Shown: one piece after another, positions 26,582 through 34,109 of the stretch | How positions within the stretch are numbered: the stretch's first letter is position 1 | Layout of the letters: each line of letters begins with the position of its first letter | From: Oceanicaulis sp. | Lineage (GTDB): Bacteria > Pseudomonadota > Alphaproteobacteria > Caulobacterales > Maricaulaceae | Direction: 5' to 3' | NCBI GenBank assembly: GCA_040112665.1 | Contig: CP157796.1 | Span: 122,813 to 186,812 of the forward strand | Length of the DNA: 64,000 bases | Made by a program: the position numbers and the translations under genes | Notes under the pieces: model-generated | Database searches by the model: none | Told to the model about the DNA's origin: nothing | The model's input: only the letters and a program-made list of their open reading frames with translations

Positions 26582-27415
26582 CTAGCGGCCGAAGAGCGAC
26601 AGGATGATCTGCGGCTCGGAGTTCGCGATCGACAGCGCCTGCACGCCGAGCTGCTGCTTGACCTGAAGGGCCTGCAGCTTGGCGCTTTCCTTGGCGAGGT
26701 CGGCGTCGACGAGATTGCCCACCCCTTCGTTCAGGCTGTCGATCAGCTTGCCGACGAAGGTGCGGTGCGCCTCCATCTTCTTCAGATCCGAACCGAGATT
26801 GGCGAGCGCCTGGTTGACGTTGTCCAGACTCGTCTGGATCGCGCTGACCACGTCGCCCGCGAGCGTCGCGGTGCCCAGGCTCGCCGTGCTGGCGAGCGTG
26901 ATGATCGCGCCGGAGATCGACATGTCCTGGCTGCCCAGCGTCACCGTCCGCGTCGCGTCCGCGTCGGCCAGGAAGGCGATGCCGCCGGTCAGGGACCCGT
27001 TCAGAAGGTTCGCGCCGTCGAACTCGGCGTTCTGCAGGACGACCTGGATCTGCTCGAGCAGGGATTTGAAATCGCCGTCGAAGGCCTGACGGGAGAAGGT
27101 GTCGATGGAGGGATCCATCGCCGCAGTGGCTTTCTCGCGCATCTGGATGAGCAGATCGGAGATCGCCTCGCCCGCCGCGATCGCGACGTCGCCGATGGAG
27201 ACCGCCCGGTCGAGCGAGCCCTGCACCGATCCCAGCGCGCCGATGTCCGAGCGCATGCCCTGGGCCACCGCGAAGACCGAGGAGTTGTCCTTGGCTCCGG
27301 AGACCTTCAGCCCCGTGTTGATCCGGTTCTGAACCTCGGTCATGTCCATATTGGTCTTGTTGAGGTTCTGAAGGGCGATCATCGCCGAGGTGTTGGTGTG
27401 GACGCTCAGCGTCAT
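26582..27415 (-). CDS. Flagellin, divergent paralogue
   Basis: 277 residues. Conserved D0/D1 ends (MTLSVHTNTSAMIALQNLNKTN and LGVQALSIANSEPQIILSLFGR) but clearly different from the three other flagellins through the N-terminal third (VSGAKDNSSVFAVAQGMRSD) and the centre. Has a perfect-spacing sigma-54 site and a leader lacking the A-rich hairpin seen in front of the other three. It resembles the minor, specialised flagellins of Caulobacter (FljJ/FljL-like), which sit near the hook or act in control; that role is inference. Genes for the methylase and pseC follow. Confidence 0.93.
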   Translation of the reverse strand: MTLSVHTNTSAMIALQNLNKTNMDMTEVQNRINTGLKVSGAKDNSSVFAVAQGMRSDIGALGSVQGSLDRAVSIGDVAIAAGEAISDLLIQMREKATAAMDPSIDTFSRQAFDGDFKSLLEQIQVVLQNAEFDGANLLNGSLTGGIAFLADADATRTVTLGSQDMSISGAIITLASTASLGTATLAGDVVSAIQTSLDNVNQALANLGSDLKKMEAHRTFVGKLIDSLNEGVGNLVDADLAKESAKLQALQVKQQLGVQALSIANSEPQIILSLFGR

Positions 27416-27472
27416 GAGACTTCTCCCGCGTGGCTGGCCCTGCCGCGTTCGGCGGCCGTTCCCTTCACCAGG

Positions 27473-27488
27473 AGCAACCGGCGGGCCA
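27473..27488 (-). promoter_or_regulatory. Sigma-54 promoter of the divergent flagellin
   Basis: Minus strand TGGCCCGCCGGTTGCT: GG and GC are ten bases apart and both half-sites match TGGCACG-N4-TTGC well. Predicted transcript start near 27462, leaving a leader of about 47 bases. Confidence 0.8.
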
Positions 27489-27615
27489 GTTTGGCGCCCG
27501 CGCGGTAAATCGTTTTATTGCAATGGGTTGGATACAAAACGCCCCACCCGGCGCTGGCTGGGCGGGACCGGCTTACGGTTAATTTTTGCCTTCGGCCCGG
27601 TCGTTTCTGCCGGGC

Positions 27616-27996
27616 TCAGGCGCGCTCGTCGACCAGACCGCCACGCTGATCGCGCAGGAACTGGACGAGGTCGAGATACTTCTCAGGCGGCCACTGGCGC
27701 ATGGTCTCGCCGGTCTCGGAATCGACGATCTTGTATATGAACCGGCCGGCCTCGCCCTCGCGGTCGATCCGAAGGCGCGAGCGGGAGGTGGCGTTGATTT
27801 CTTCACGCATCGACTCGATGCGGTCGGTCAGCGAGCGGTCGGCGGGCTTCGGGGCCCTGTCTTCCGGCGCGGAAGCGCGGGCAGGCTCGAGCGCGGCGTC
27901 CGCCGGTTGCGGCTCGGCCGCTCCGGACTGCGCGTCGCGCGGCGTGAGCGCGGGGGCGCCGGCCGTCATGAGCTTCGCGATCTCCATTTTGTTCAT
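27616..27996 (-). CDS. flaG: FlaG-family flagellar protein
   Basis: 126 residues from the ATG of MNKMEIAKLM. The first 60 residues are Ala/Pro-rich and disordered; the conserved FlaG part is ESMREEINATSRSRLRIDREGEAGRFIYKIVDSETGETMRQWPPEKYLDLVQFL. FlaG proteins influence filament length. An ATG 11 codons upstream is also in frame; the choice depends on a hairpin, see separate entry. Lies between two flagellin genes on the same strand. Confidence 0.85.
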   Translation of the reverse strand: MNKMEIAKLMTAGAPALTPRDAQSGAAEPQPADAALEPARASAPEDRAPKPADRSLTDRIESMREEINATSRSRLRIDREGEAGRFIYKIVDSETGETMRQWPPEKYLDLVQFLRDQRGGLVDERA

Positions 27997-27999
27997 CAG

Positions 28000-28017
28000 G
28001 ACGCCTTTTGGGGCGTC
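28000..28017 (-). promoter_or_regulatory. Hairpin at the flaG translation start
   Basis: GACGCC, six-base loop, GGCGTC, ending three bases before the flaG ATG. The AAAAGG that could serve as ribosome site is in the loop and 3' arm, while a strong GGAGGAG lies just 5' of the hairpin. Folding would bring GGAGGAG to within about six bases of the ATG. Confidence 0.45.
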
Positions 28018-28065
28018 TTGCTCCTCCATCTGAGGCTTCGTGTCTCATGCGTCGTTCAGAAGGTC

Positions 28066-28104
28066 GGCGGCCGGAGAGGAACCCCACGTAACGCTCCGGC
28101 CGCC
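28066..28104 (-). terminator. Hairpin after flagellin gene (28118)
   Basis: GGCGGCCGGAG and CTCCGGCCGCC are perfect 11-base arms around a 17-base loop, 14 bases past the flagellin stop. There is no T-run, so it may be a stability or processing stem rather than a strict intrinsic terminator. Confidence 0.55.
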
Positions 28105-28117
28105 TCGCTCCTATTGG

Positions 28118-28945
28118 TTACCGGAAGTAACCCAGGACCGTGCTCGGCGCGGAGTTCGCGATCGAGAGGGCCTGAATGCCCAGCTGCTGCTTGACCTGCA
28201 GCGACTGCAGCTTGGCGGACTCCTTGGCGAGGTCCGCATCGACCAGGTTGCCGATACCGGCTTCCAGAGCGTCGGACAGCTTGCCCACGAAGGTCTTGTG
28301 CACTTCCAGCGCCTTCGACCCGGTGCCCAGACGCGCCAGCGACGCGTTCAGGTTGTCCAGGGACGTGCCGATCTGCGAGGCGATGTTGTCCGCCTGCGTC
28401 GCGGTGGCGAAGGAGGCCGTCGAGGTCACCGTCACGATGGAACCGGAGAGCGACATGTCTTCGTCGTCCACAGTCACCGTGTTGGTGCCGTCGGCGTTGG
28501 CTAGGGCTGAGATGCCCGGGGTCTGCGAACCGTCGATCAGGTTCGTGCCGTTGAACTCCGCGTTCGACACGATGGTGTCGATCTGATCACGCAGCGCCTT
28601 GAAGTCCTCGTTCAGCGCCGTCCGCGAGGACGCGTCGAGCGAGGTGTCCGCAGCGGCCAGGGCTTTCTCCTTCATCTCCACCAGGAGGTCGGAGACCGCC
28701 TCGCCCGCAGCCAGGGCCACGTCGACCGTCGAGACCGCCAGGTCCAGAGACTGGGTCACCGCCTTGTAGCCGCCCACGTCGGCGCGCATGGACTGGGCGA
28801 TCGCGAAGACGCCGCCATTGTCCTTGGCCGAGGAGACCGCAAGACCGGTGTTGATGCGCTGCTGGACCGTCTGCAGCTCGGAGTTGGTCTTGTTGAGGTT
28901 CTGCAGGGCGATCATCGCCCCAGGGTTAGTGTTGATCGTCGCCAT
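28118..28945 (-). CDS. Flagellin
   Basis: 275 residues, short flagellin with D0/D1 regions and only a small central part, as in Caulobacter. N-terminus MATINTNPGAMIALQNLNKTN, C-terminus QALSIANSAPSTVLGYFR. The first 115 residues are almost identical to the next flagellin upstream (29056), while residues about 160-200 match the third one (30223), a mosaic. Only 110 bases separate it from the upstream flagellin and no sigma-54 site is there, so it is probably read from that promoter. AAGGAG precedes the ATG. Confidence 0.95.
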   Translation of the reverse strand: MATINTNPGAMIALQNLNKTNSELQTVQQRINTGLAVSSAKDNGGVFAIAQSMRADVGGYKAVTQSLDLAVSTVDVALAAGEAVSDLLVEMKEKALAAADTSLDASSRTALNEDFKALRDQIDTIVSNAEFNGTNLIDGSQTPGISALANADGTNTVTVDDEDMSLSGSIVTVTSTASFATATQADNIASQIGTSLDNLNASLARLGTGSKALEVHKTFVGKLSDALEAGIGNLVDADLAKESAKLQSLQVKQQLGIQALSIANSAPSTVLGYFR

Positions 28946-28982
28946 TTCTTGGCTCCTTCAAAGTTCCGTTTCTACGGGTTGA

Positions 28983-29001
28983 GACGCACGTTTTGCGCGC
29001 C
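28983..29001 (-). promoter_or_regulatory. Conserved flagellin leader hairpin, copy 1
   Basis: Minus strand GGCGCGCAAAACGTGCGTC, 38 bases before the flagellin ATG. CGCGC and GTGCG pair (one G-T) around the A-rich loop. An identical 19-base block precedes the neighbouring flagellin, followed in both by CGTAGAAACG and AGGAGCCAAGAAATGG. Candidate FlbT/FlaF target. Confidence 0.6.
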
Positions 29002-29007
29002 ATGATC

Positions 29008-29041
29008 CGCCGGCGGGCCCACGTTCTGCGGCCCGCCGGCG
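29008..29041 (-). terminator. Hairpin after flagellin gene (29056)
   Basis: CGCCGGCGGGCC and GGCCCGCCGGCG are perfect 12-base arms around ten bases, starting 15 bases after the stop. No T-run; partial termination or 3'-end protection with read-through to the next flagellin is plausible. Confidence 0.55.
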
Positions 29042-29055
29042 AATTCAGTTACGGA

Positions 29056-29880
29056 TTACCGGAAGTAACCCAGGATCGTGCTCGGGGCGGAGTTCGCGAT
29101 CGACAGCGCCTGGATGCCCAGCTGCTGCTTGACCTGAAGCGACTGAAGCCGCGCGGACTCCTTGGCCAGATCGGCGTCGACCAGATTGCCGATGCCCTTC
29201 TCCAGCGCGTCGGAGAGCTTGCCCACGAAGGTCTTGTGGATCTCCAGCGCCTTCGACCCCGTGCCCAGGCGGGCGAGCGAGGAGTTCAGGGCGTCCAGGC
29301 CGGTCTCGATCGACGTGGCCACCGTCGCAGCCGACGCGGCCGAACCGAATTCGGTCGCGGTGCCGATGCTCAGACCACCGCCGGTCAGGCTGAGGTCTTC
29401 AGCGGCGATCGTGATCGTGTTCGACCCGTCGGCGTTGGCGAGCGTCGTCAGGTCGGTGCCGCCGTTGCCGATGAGGTTCTTGCCGTTGAATTCGGCGTTC
29501 TGGACGATCGTGCCGATCTGGTCGCGGAGCGCCTTGAAGTCTTCGTTCAGGGCGGTGCGCGAGGCGGTGTCCAGAGAGGTGTCCGCGGCGGCCAGCGCCT
29601 TCTCCTTCATCTCCACCATGAGGTCGGAGATGGCTTCGCCCGCGGCCAGGGCCACGTCGACAGTGGAGACGCCGAGATCGAGGGACTGGGTGACGGCCTT
29701 GTAGCCGCCGACATCGGCGCGCATCGACTGAGCGATGGCGAAAACGCCGCCGTTGTCTTTCGCCGAGGAGACCGCCAGACCGGTGTTGATCCGGTTCTGA
29801 ACCTCCTGCAGCTCCATATTGGTCTTGTTGAGGTTCTGAAGGGCGATCATCGCGCCCGGATTCGTATTGATCGTCGCCAT
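29056..29880 (-). CDS. Flagellin
   Basis: 274 residues, start MATINTNPGAMIALQ; the reading frame upstream of this ATG is not flagellin-like. Conserved ends as in its neighbours. The central part (LTGGGLSIGTATEFGSAASAA) is unique among the four and is the main variable region. Preceded by AGGAG, the conserved leader hairpin and the best sigma-54 site of the cluster, so it is probably the first gene of a two-flagellin transcript. Confidence 0.95.
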   Translation of the reverse strand: MATINTNPGAMIALQNLNKTNMELQEVQNRINTGLAVSSAKDNGGVFAIAQSMRADVGGYKAVTQSLDLGVSTVDVALAAGEAISDLMVEMKEKALAAADTSLDTASRTALNEDFKALRDQIGTIVQNAEFNGKNLIGNGGTDLTTLANADGSNTITIAAEDLSLTGGGLSIGTATEFGSAASAATVATSIETGLDALNSSLARLGTGSKALEIHKTFVGKLSDALEKGIGNLVDADLAKESARLQSLQVKQQLGIQALSIANSAPSTILGYFR

Positions 29881-29910
29881 TTCTTGGCTCCTCACGTTTC
29901 TACGTATGGG

Positions 29911-29929
29911 GACGCACGTTTTGCGCGCC
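29911..29929 (-). promoter_or_regulatory. Conserved flagellin leader hairpin, copy 2
   Basis: Same 19 bases as copy 1 (GGCGCGCAAAACGTGCGTC on the minus strand), 31 bases before this ATG and about 15 bases after the predicted transcript start. It lies in the 5' untranslated RNA, where FlbT binds fljK mRNA in Caulobacter. Confidence 0.6.
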
Positions 29930-29954
29930 GGGTCTTCTGACCTGACGTTCACCG

Positions 29955-29970
29955 AGCAAGGCCGGGGCCA
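29955..29970 (-). promoter_or_regulatory. Sigma-54 promoter of the flagellin pair
   Basis: Minus strand TGGCCCCGGCCTTGCT: GG and GC ten bases apart, TTGC intact. Predicted start near 29944, leader about 64 bases. Confidence 0.82.
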
Positions 29971-30184
29971 GATTCGCGCAGAGCCTCGACAAACGCGATC
30001 AGGCCTATGATTTTGTTGGATTTTGCCGAAACGAGGCGCTGGGCCGCGCGAAGCGTGGTCGGCAGATTTTGCCGGTCCGAGCCCGATCCAGCCCGGCAGA
30101 AATTGCCCAGCGGGCAGGAATTGCCGACGCGGCGGGACCCGTCGTCTCTGATTTGGTGAATCACCGGTTAACCATGCGGCCGGC

Positions 30185-30214
30185 AAAAAGAAGGGGCCGC
30201 CCGAAGGCGGCCCC
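30185..30214 (-). terminator. Rho-independent terminator after flagellin (30223)
   Basis: Minus strand GGGGCCGCC-TTCG-GGCGGCCCC followed by TTCTTTTT. Stable stem with a TTCG tetraloop and T-rich tail, nine bases after the stop. Confidence 0.88.
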
Positions 30215-30222
30215 GCCGGTCT

Positions 30223-31050
30223 TTAGCCGAAGAAGGACAGAACCGTCTGCGGCGTGGAATTGGCGATGGAGAGCGCCTGCACGCCCAGCTGCTGCTTGAC
30301 CTGCAGCGCCTGGAGGCGGGCGGACTCTTTCGCCAGATCCGCATCGACCAGATTGCCGATCCCCTTTTCGAGGGAGTCGGACAGTTTGGTGACGAAGGTG
30401 GAGTGGATCTCGAGCGACTTGGATTTCGTGCCGAGCCGCGCGAGCGCCTCGTTCACGTTGTCCAGAGACGTTCCGATCTGCGAGGCGATGTTGTCGGCCT
30501 GCGTGGCGGTGGCGAAGGACGCCGTCGAGGTCACCGTCACGATGGATCCGGAGAGCGACATGTTCTCCGAGGTCACCACGATGGTGTTCGAGCCGTCCTG
30601 GTTGGCCAGCGCCGTGAAGGCCGCCGTCGTCCCGTCGATGAGGTTGAGGCCGTTGAACTCCGCGTTCGCAACGATCGTCCCGATCTGATCGCGCAGCGCC
30701 TTGAAGTCTTCGTTCAGAGCGGTGCGCGACTGGGTGTCGAGCGAGGCGTCCGCAGCGCCCAGGGCCTTTTCCTTCATCTCGATCAGGAGATCCGAGATCG
30801 CTTCACCGGCGGCGAGCGCGACGTCGAGCGTCGCCTCGCCCCGGTCCAGAGACTGCTGAACCACGCCGTAACCGGCCACCTGTGAGCGCATGCGCTGGGC
30901 GATGGCGTAGATGCCGCCATTGTCCTTCGCGCCGGCCACTTCGAGCCCGGTGTTGATACGGTTCTGCACTTGCTGCAGCTCCATATTCGACTTGTTCAGG
31001 TTCTGGAGCGCGATCATCGCTCCGGGGTTCGTGTTCACCGAATTCATCAT
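30223..31050 (-). CDS. Flagellin
   Basis: 275 residues from the first of two tandem ATGs (MMNSVNTNPGAMIALQNLNKSN); GGAGG lies nine bases before it. Central region VTVTSTASFATATQADNIAS is the same as in the 28118 flagellin. C-terminus QALSIANSTPQTVLSFFG. Has its own sigma-54 site and a variant leader hairpin, and its own terminator, so it forms a single-gene unit. Confidence 0.95.
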   Translation of the reverse strand: MMNSVNTNPGAMIALQNLNKSNMELQQVQNRINTGLEVAGAKDNGGIYAIAQRMRSQVAGYGVVQQSLDRGEATLDVALAAGEAISDLLIEMKEKALGAADASLDTQSRTALNEDFKALRDQIGTIVANAEFNGLNLIDGTTAAFTALANQDGSNTIVVTSENMSLSGSIVTVTSTASFATATQADNIASQIGTSLDNVNEALARLGTKSKSLEIHSTFVTKLSDSLEKGIGNLVDADLAKESARLQALQVKQQLGVQALSIANSTPQTVLSFFG

Positions 31051-31093
31051 TGTGGGGTTCCTCCGTTCTGGAAGCGAACGGCCGTTCTCGGCC

Positions 31094-31113
31094 GGCGGAC
31101 ATTTTGTCCCGCC
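31094..31113 (-). promoter_or_regulatory. Variant flagellin leader hairpin, copy 3
   Basis: Minus strand GGCGGGACAAAATGTCCGCC, at or next to the predicted transcript start. Arms GGCGG(G)ACA / TGTCCGCC around an A-rich loop. The shape matches copies 1 and 2 although the stem sequence differs, which suggests conserved structure. Confidence 0.55.
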
Positions 31114-31121
31114 AGAGTCCC

Positions 31122-31137
31122 CGCAAGCGCCATGCCG
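31122..31137 (-). promoter_or_regulatory. Sigma-54 promoter of flagellin (30223)
   Basis: Minus strand CGGCATGGCGCTTGCG, with GG and GC ten bases apart and TTGC intact; the first base differs from TGGC. Same position relative to the gene as in the other flagellins. Confidence 0.7.
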
Positions 31138-31267
31138 CGACAAGCCAGGCCGCGGCGCTATTTAACTTTGCTATTTCAGAGGGTTAAGTTTATCGCCCAC
31201 ACACCGGACGGCGCGCCGGGTCGTTTTTACCCGGCAATTCCGTCCACAGGTTACGCGAGGGGAACGG

Positions 31268-31630
31268 TCAGGCCGCGTCCGAGCGCGGGGCGAGCCCCTG
31301 CATTACGGTGCGGTTGATGTCGATCAGCGTGTCGATGTCGCCGCCGCCGCGCATGGCCGCGCTGGTCTCCTTGGAGATGAAGATCGACAGCGAGATGATC
31401 GAGGCGCGCAGCCCGTCGGGAAGCTGGTTGTGCTCGCTCGCGCAATCGGCCGCGAAGGCCGACCAGACCCGCCGGTTCCAGTCCAGCGCCTCGGCGCGCT
31501 TTCTGATCTCGCTCGGCGCGATCTCCCGGATCTCCATCAGGGCCCGGGTGACCTGGCCCATGAGGCGGTACTCGGTCGAACGCGGGTCTTCGGTGCGCGC
31601 GGACGCGGTCTGGTAAGCCGAATAGGACAT
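31268..31630 (-). CDS. flaF: Flagellar biosynthesis regulator FlaF
   Basis: 120 residues from MSYSAYQTAS. Conserved FlaF features: TEYRLMGQVTRALMEI, the WNRRVWSAFAADCA block and LPDGLRASIISLSIFISKET. In Caulobacter FlaF is needed for flagellin translation and secretion and opposes FlbT. One base separates its ATG from the flbT stop, so the two are co-translated. The next gene downstream is a flagellin. Confidence 0.93.
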   Translation of the reverse strand: MSYSAYQTASARTEDPRSTEYRLMGQVTRALMEIREIAPSEIRKRAEALDWNRRVWSAFAADCASEHNQLPDGLRASIISLSIFISKETSAAMRGGGDIDTLIDINRTVMQGLAPRSDAA

Positions 31631-31631
31631 T

Positions 31632-32045
31632 TCAGCCCTCGCCGCCGGCTTGCGCCGCACCGCCGAGGCGCTCGGCCTCGTAGGCGATGAGTTTCCGGCA
31701 CCGAAGCAGCGCCTTGTAGAACTCGTTCGCCATGACTTCGCGGCTCACCGCGACGCATTCCGACAGCACTTCGGGATTGCTGATCGCGCTCATGAAGTCG
31801 GTCATGCGCATGACGAACTCGTCGTAGAGCCCGTCTTGGCTGGTCGAGCTCAGATACATCATCATCACGGGGAAGTAGATGCGCTTGGCCGGTGTGTCGG
31901 CCTCGTGCTGCTGCATGATGTCCTTCTCGCGCAGCACGCTGGCCTTGTTCTGCAGCACCAGCGTGGCGCGCCGGTCGCCGTTTTCCACGACCGCGCCATT
32001 GAGTACGAATTTCTCGCCTGGCTTCAGGGACAGCTTGAGCGGCAT
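31632..32045 (-). CDS. flbT: Flagellin translation repressor FlbT
   Basis: 137 residues from MPLKLSLKPGEKFVLNGAVV, the standard FlbT start. Further family blocks are LVLQNKASVLREKDIM, RIYFPVMMMYL and MANEFYKALLRCRKLI. FlbT binds the 5' untranslated region of flagellin mRNA and lowers its stability until the hook is complete (known from Caulobacter). First gene of flbT-flaF, divergent from flmG. Confidence 0.94.
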   Translation of the reverse strand: MPLKLSLKPGEKFVLNGAVVENGDRRATLVLQNKASVLREKDIMQQHEADTPAKRIYFPVMMMYLSSTSQDGLYDEFVMRMTDFMSAISNPEVLSECVAVSREVMANEFYKALLRCRKLIAYEAERLGGAAQAGGEG

Positions 32046-32137
32046 GGGCGGGGCGAAGCTCCGTCTAGCGCGGCGCTGATACGCGCCGGATTTGCGCCCA
32101 TGTTTCACCGCCACGGTGAACAAAGGGTTTCAGCGGC

Positions 32138-32174
32138 GGCCACGTCGCTGCGCGGGACGTTAGCGAAACCTTAA
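32138..32174 (+). promoter_or_regulatory. Possible sigma-54 and CtrA-like sites before flmG
   Basis: GGCCACGTCGCTGC (32138-32151) has GG and GC ten bases apart but CTGC instead of TTGC. TTAG-N7-TTAA (32160-32174) is one mismatch from the CtrA box and lies 53 bases before the flmG ATG. Neither is strong alone; FlmG of Caulobacter is known to be cell-cycle controlled. Confidence 0.35.
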
Positions 32175-32226
32175 TCGAAGCAAAGCGCGATGGACCCTGA
32201 TCCCGGAACCAGCGAAACGAGCCGCC

Positions 32227-34023
32227 ATGACCCGCACTTTCGATCTCGACGCGGAACTGGCCGCCGGGCGCGAGGCGCCCAAGCGCACCGTCGAACGCGA
32301 ACGCACCCAGGCCGGCGCCGAACTCGCGCGCGCCCTCGATCAGAAGCCCGCCTCGGGTAAGACGCCCTCGCCCAAGGCCGTGGGCCTTCTGCGCCGGGCG
32401 ATGAAGACGGTGGACACCGACGAGGCCGGCGCCGCGCAGGCCGCACGGCTCTGTCTCAAGGCGCTCGATATCGAGCCCGACTGGGCGCTCGCCAACCACG
32501 CCATGGCCGTCGCGCTCGACCGGCTGGGCCGTCTCGGCGCCGCGCTCAACTTCTATCAGCGCGCCTATGCGCTCGATCCGACCGACGCCGAGCTTTACAT
32601 GAATCTCGGCCTCGCCGCCTGGAAGCTCGACATGCTGGAGGCGGCGGAGAAATTCCTGCGCCTGTTCCATAAGCTCGCGCCGACCCATCCCGGCGCGGTC
32701 ATCAACCTCGCGGGCCTTCTGCGCGATCTCAACCGCTACGAGGACTCCATCGAGATCCTGCGCGCGGCGATCTACGCCGATCCCGACCGGGCCGAGCTGT
32801 GGAACGCGCTGGGCACGTCGGTTCTGGAAAGCGGCGATCCGGAAGGCTCGGAGGTCTTCTATCTCGAGGCCCTGCGCCTCAATCCGGGATTTGCGCGCTC
32901 GCACCACAATCTCGGCTTCGCCTACGACATGGCCGGCCGGCCCGATGAAGCCGCAGAACTGTTCGCCCGCGGCGCCGAGCTGACCGACCGCCATGTCGAC
33001 CGCATCACTATGGTGCACGCCCGCTCGCTGGCGCTGCTCGCTGCAGGAAGGCTCGACGAAGGCTGGGAAGCCTACGAGTCCCGGCTCGACCGCTTCTACA
33101 AGCAGGCCACCGAATTCCTGATCGACGCGCCGCGCTGGGACGGCGTCGACCCGGCCGAACTCAGGGGCAAACGCGTGCTGGCGGTCGGCGAACAGGGCCT
33201 TGGCGACGAGGTCGCCTTCGCCTCGCTGGTTCCCGATCTCGTAAAGGCCGCCGGACCGGAAGGCTCGGTCACGCTCGCCACCGAAAAGCGTCTCGCGCCC
33301 CTGTTTCAGCGCAGCTTTCCCGGCGTGGAAGTCCTGCTGCACAAGACCGTCAAGCGCGAGGGCCGCGTGTTCCGGGTCACCGAAGATCTCGCCGGCGGTC
33401 CGCCCGAAATATGGCTGCCGATCGCGACCGCCCACCGCGCCTTCCGCCGGACGCCGGACGCCTTCCCGACGACCAGTCACATAAAGGCCGACCCCGCCCG
33501 CGTGGCGGCGCTGCACGAGCAGCTCGCCGCACTTGGTCCCGGCCCGAAAGTGGGGCTTTTGTGGAAGTCGCTGAAGATGAACGCGAACCGGTCTAAATAC
33601 TTTGCCGCGTTCGAAGCCTGGCGGCCGGTCATCGAGACGCCGGGCGTGACCTTCGTGAACCTTCAGTACGGCGACGTGGACGCCGAGCTCGAACAGGTCC
33701 GCAAGGCGACCGGGGTGCAGATCGCCCAGATCGAAGGGCTCGACCTCAAGGCCGATCTCGACGGCGTCGCCGCGCTGGGCGTGGCGCTGGATCTGACCAT
33801 CGGCCCGATGAACGCCTCGACCAACCTTTCGGCCGGCGCGGGCGGAAACACCTGGATCGTGCACGGCCAGCCCGCACCCTGGACGCTGTTTGGGACCGGC
33901 GAGGTGAAATGGTATCCGGCCTCGCGCTCCTTCAAAGCCGAGCGCTTCGGCGCCTGGGACGGACTGCTGAAAACCGTCGCGGCCGAACTCGCCGCATTTG
34001 CCAAGGCGCGCGCCGCAGCCTGA
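32227..34023 (+). CDS. flmG: TPR-containing flagellin glycosyltransferase (FlmG-like)
   Basis: 598 residues. About residues 60-280 hold five or six tetratricopeptide repeats (for example ALNFYQRAYALDPTDAELYMNLGLAAW, ending in EALRLNPGFARSHHNLGFAYDMAGRPDEA), the C-terminal 300 residues a GT-B glycosyltransferase domain (GEQGLGDEVAFASLVPDLV, VGLLWKSLKMNANRSKYF, GPMNASTNLSAGAGGNTWIV). This is the arrangement of Caulobacter FlmG, whose TPR part binds flagellin and whose GT part adds pseudaminic acid. Context (four flagellins, all pse genes) agrees. Cytoplasmic. Confidence 0.85.
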   Translation: MTRTFDLDAELAAGREAPKRTVERERTQAGAELARALDQKPASGKTPSPKAVGLLRRAMKTVDTDEAGAAQAARLCLKALDIEPDWALANHAMAVALDRLGRLGAALNFYQRAYALDPTDAELYMNLGLAAWKLDMLEAAEKFLRLFHKLAPTHPGAVINLAGLLRDLNRYEDSIEILRAAIYADPDRAELWNALGTSVLESGDPEGSEVFYLEALRLNPGFARSHHNLGFAYDMAGRPDEAAELFARGAELTDRHVDRITMVHARSLALLAAGRLDEGWEAYESRLDRFYKQATEFLIDAPRWDGVDPAELRGKRVLAVGEQGLGDEVAFASLVPDLVKAAGPEGSVTLATEKRLAPLFQRSFPGVEVLLHKTVKREGRVFRVTEDLAGGPPEIWLPIATAHRAFRRTPDAFPTTSHIKADPARVAALHEQLAALGPGPKVGLLWKSLKMNANRSKYFAAFEAWRPVIETPGVTFVNLQYGDVDAELEQVRKATGVQIAQIEGLDLKADLDGVAALGVALDLTIGPMNASTNLSAGAGGNTWIVHGQPAPWTLFGTGEVKWYPASRSFKAERFGAWDGLLKTVAAELAAFAKARAAA

Positions 34024-34109
34024 GGGCCGAGGCTAGGCGCACGGGCGCGAGCCCCCTAAGTTACCGGTCAACGATCACGCGAAGCCTTGAGGAAAGGGCG
34101 CGTACGAAT

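Larger units (their letters stand above)
29881..30222. other. 342-base intergenic region of the flagellin cluster
   Basis: No gene seen. It holds the leader hairpin (29911-29929), the sigma-54 site (29955-29970) and the terminator of the upstream flagellin (30185-30214). The stretch 29975-30180 would be the place for FlbD/IHF-type upstream binding; it is less GC-rich (for example ATTTTGTTGGATTTTG near 30010) but I could not assign a site. Confidence 0.6.

Noticed and set aside
29881..30186. N-terminal extension of about 100 residues on the 29056 flagellin
   Set aside because: Flagellin N-termini are conserved and begin at MATINTNPG after AGGAG; the extension covers the sigma-54 promoter and leader.
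31215..31235. Intrinsic terminator after flaF
   Set aside because: GCCGGGT/ACCCGGC forms a stem, but no T-run follows on the minus strand; kept only as an unassigned hairpin.
32065..33864. Long minus-strand open frame opposite flmG
   Set aside because: Antisense shadow of the TPR glycosyltransferase; no recognisable protein features.
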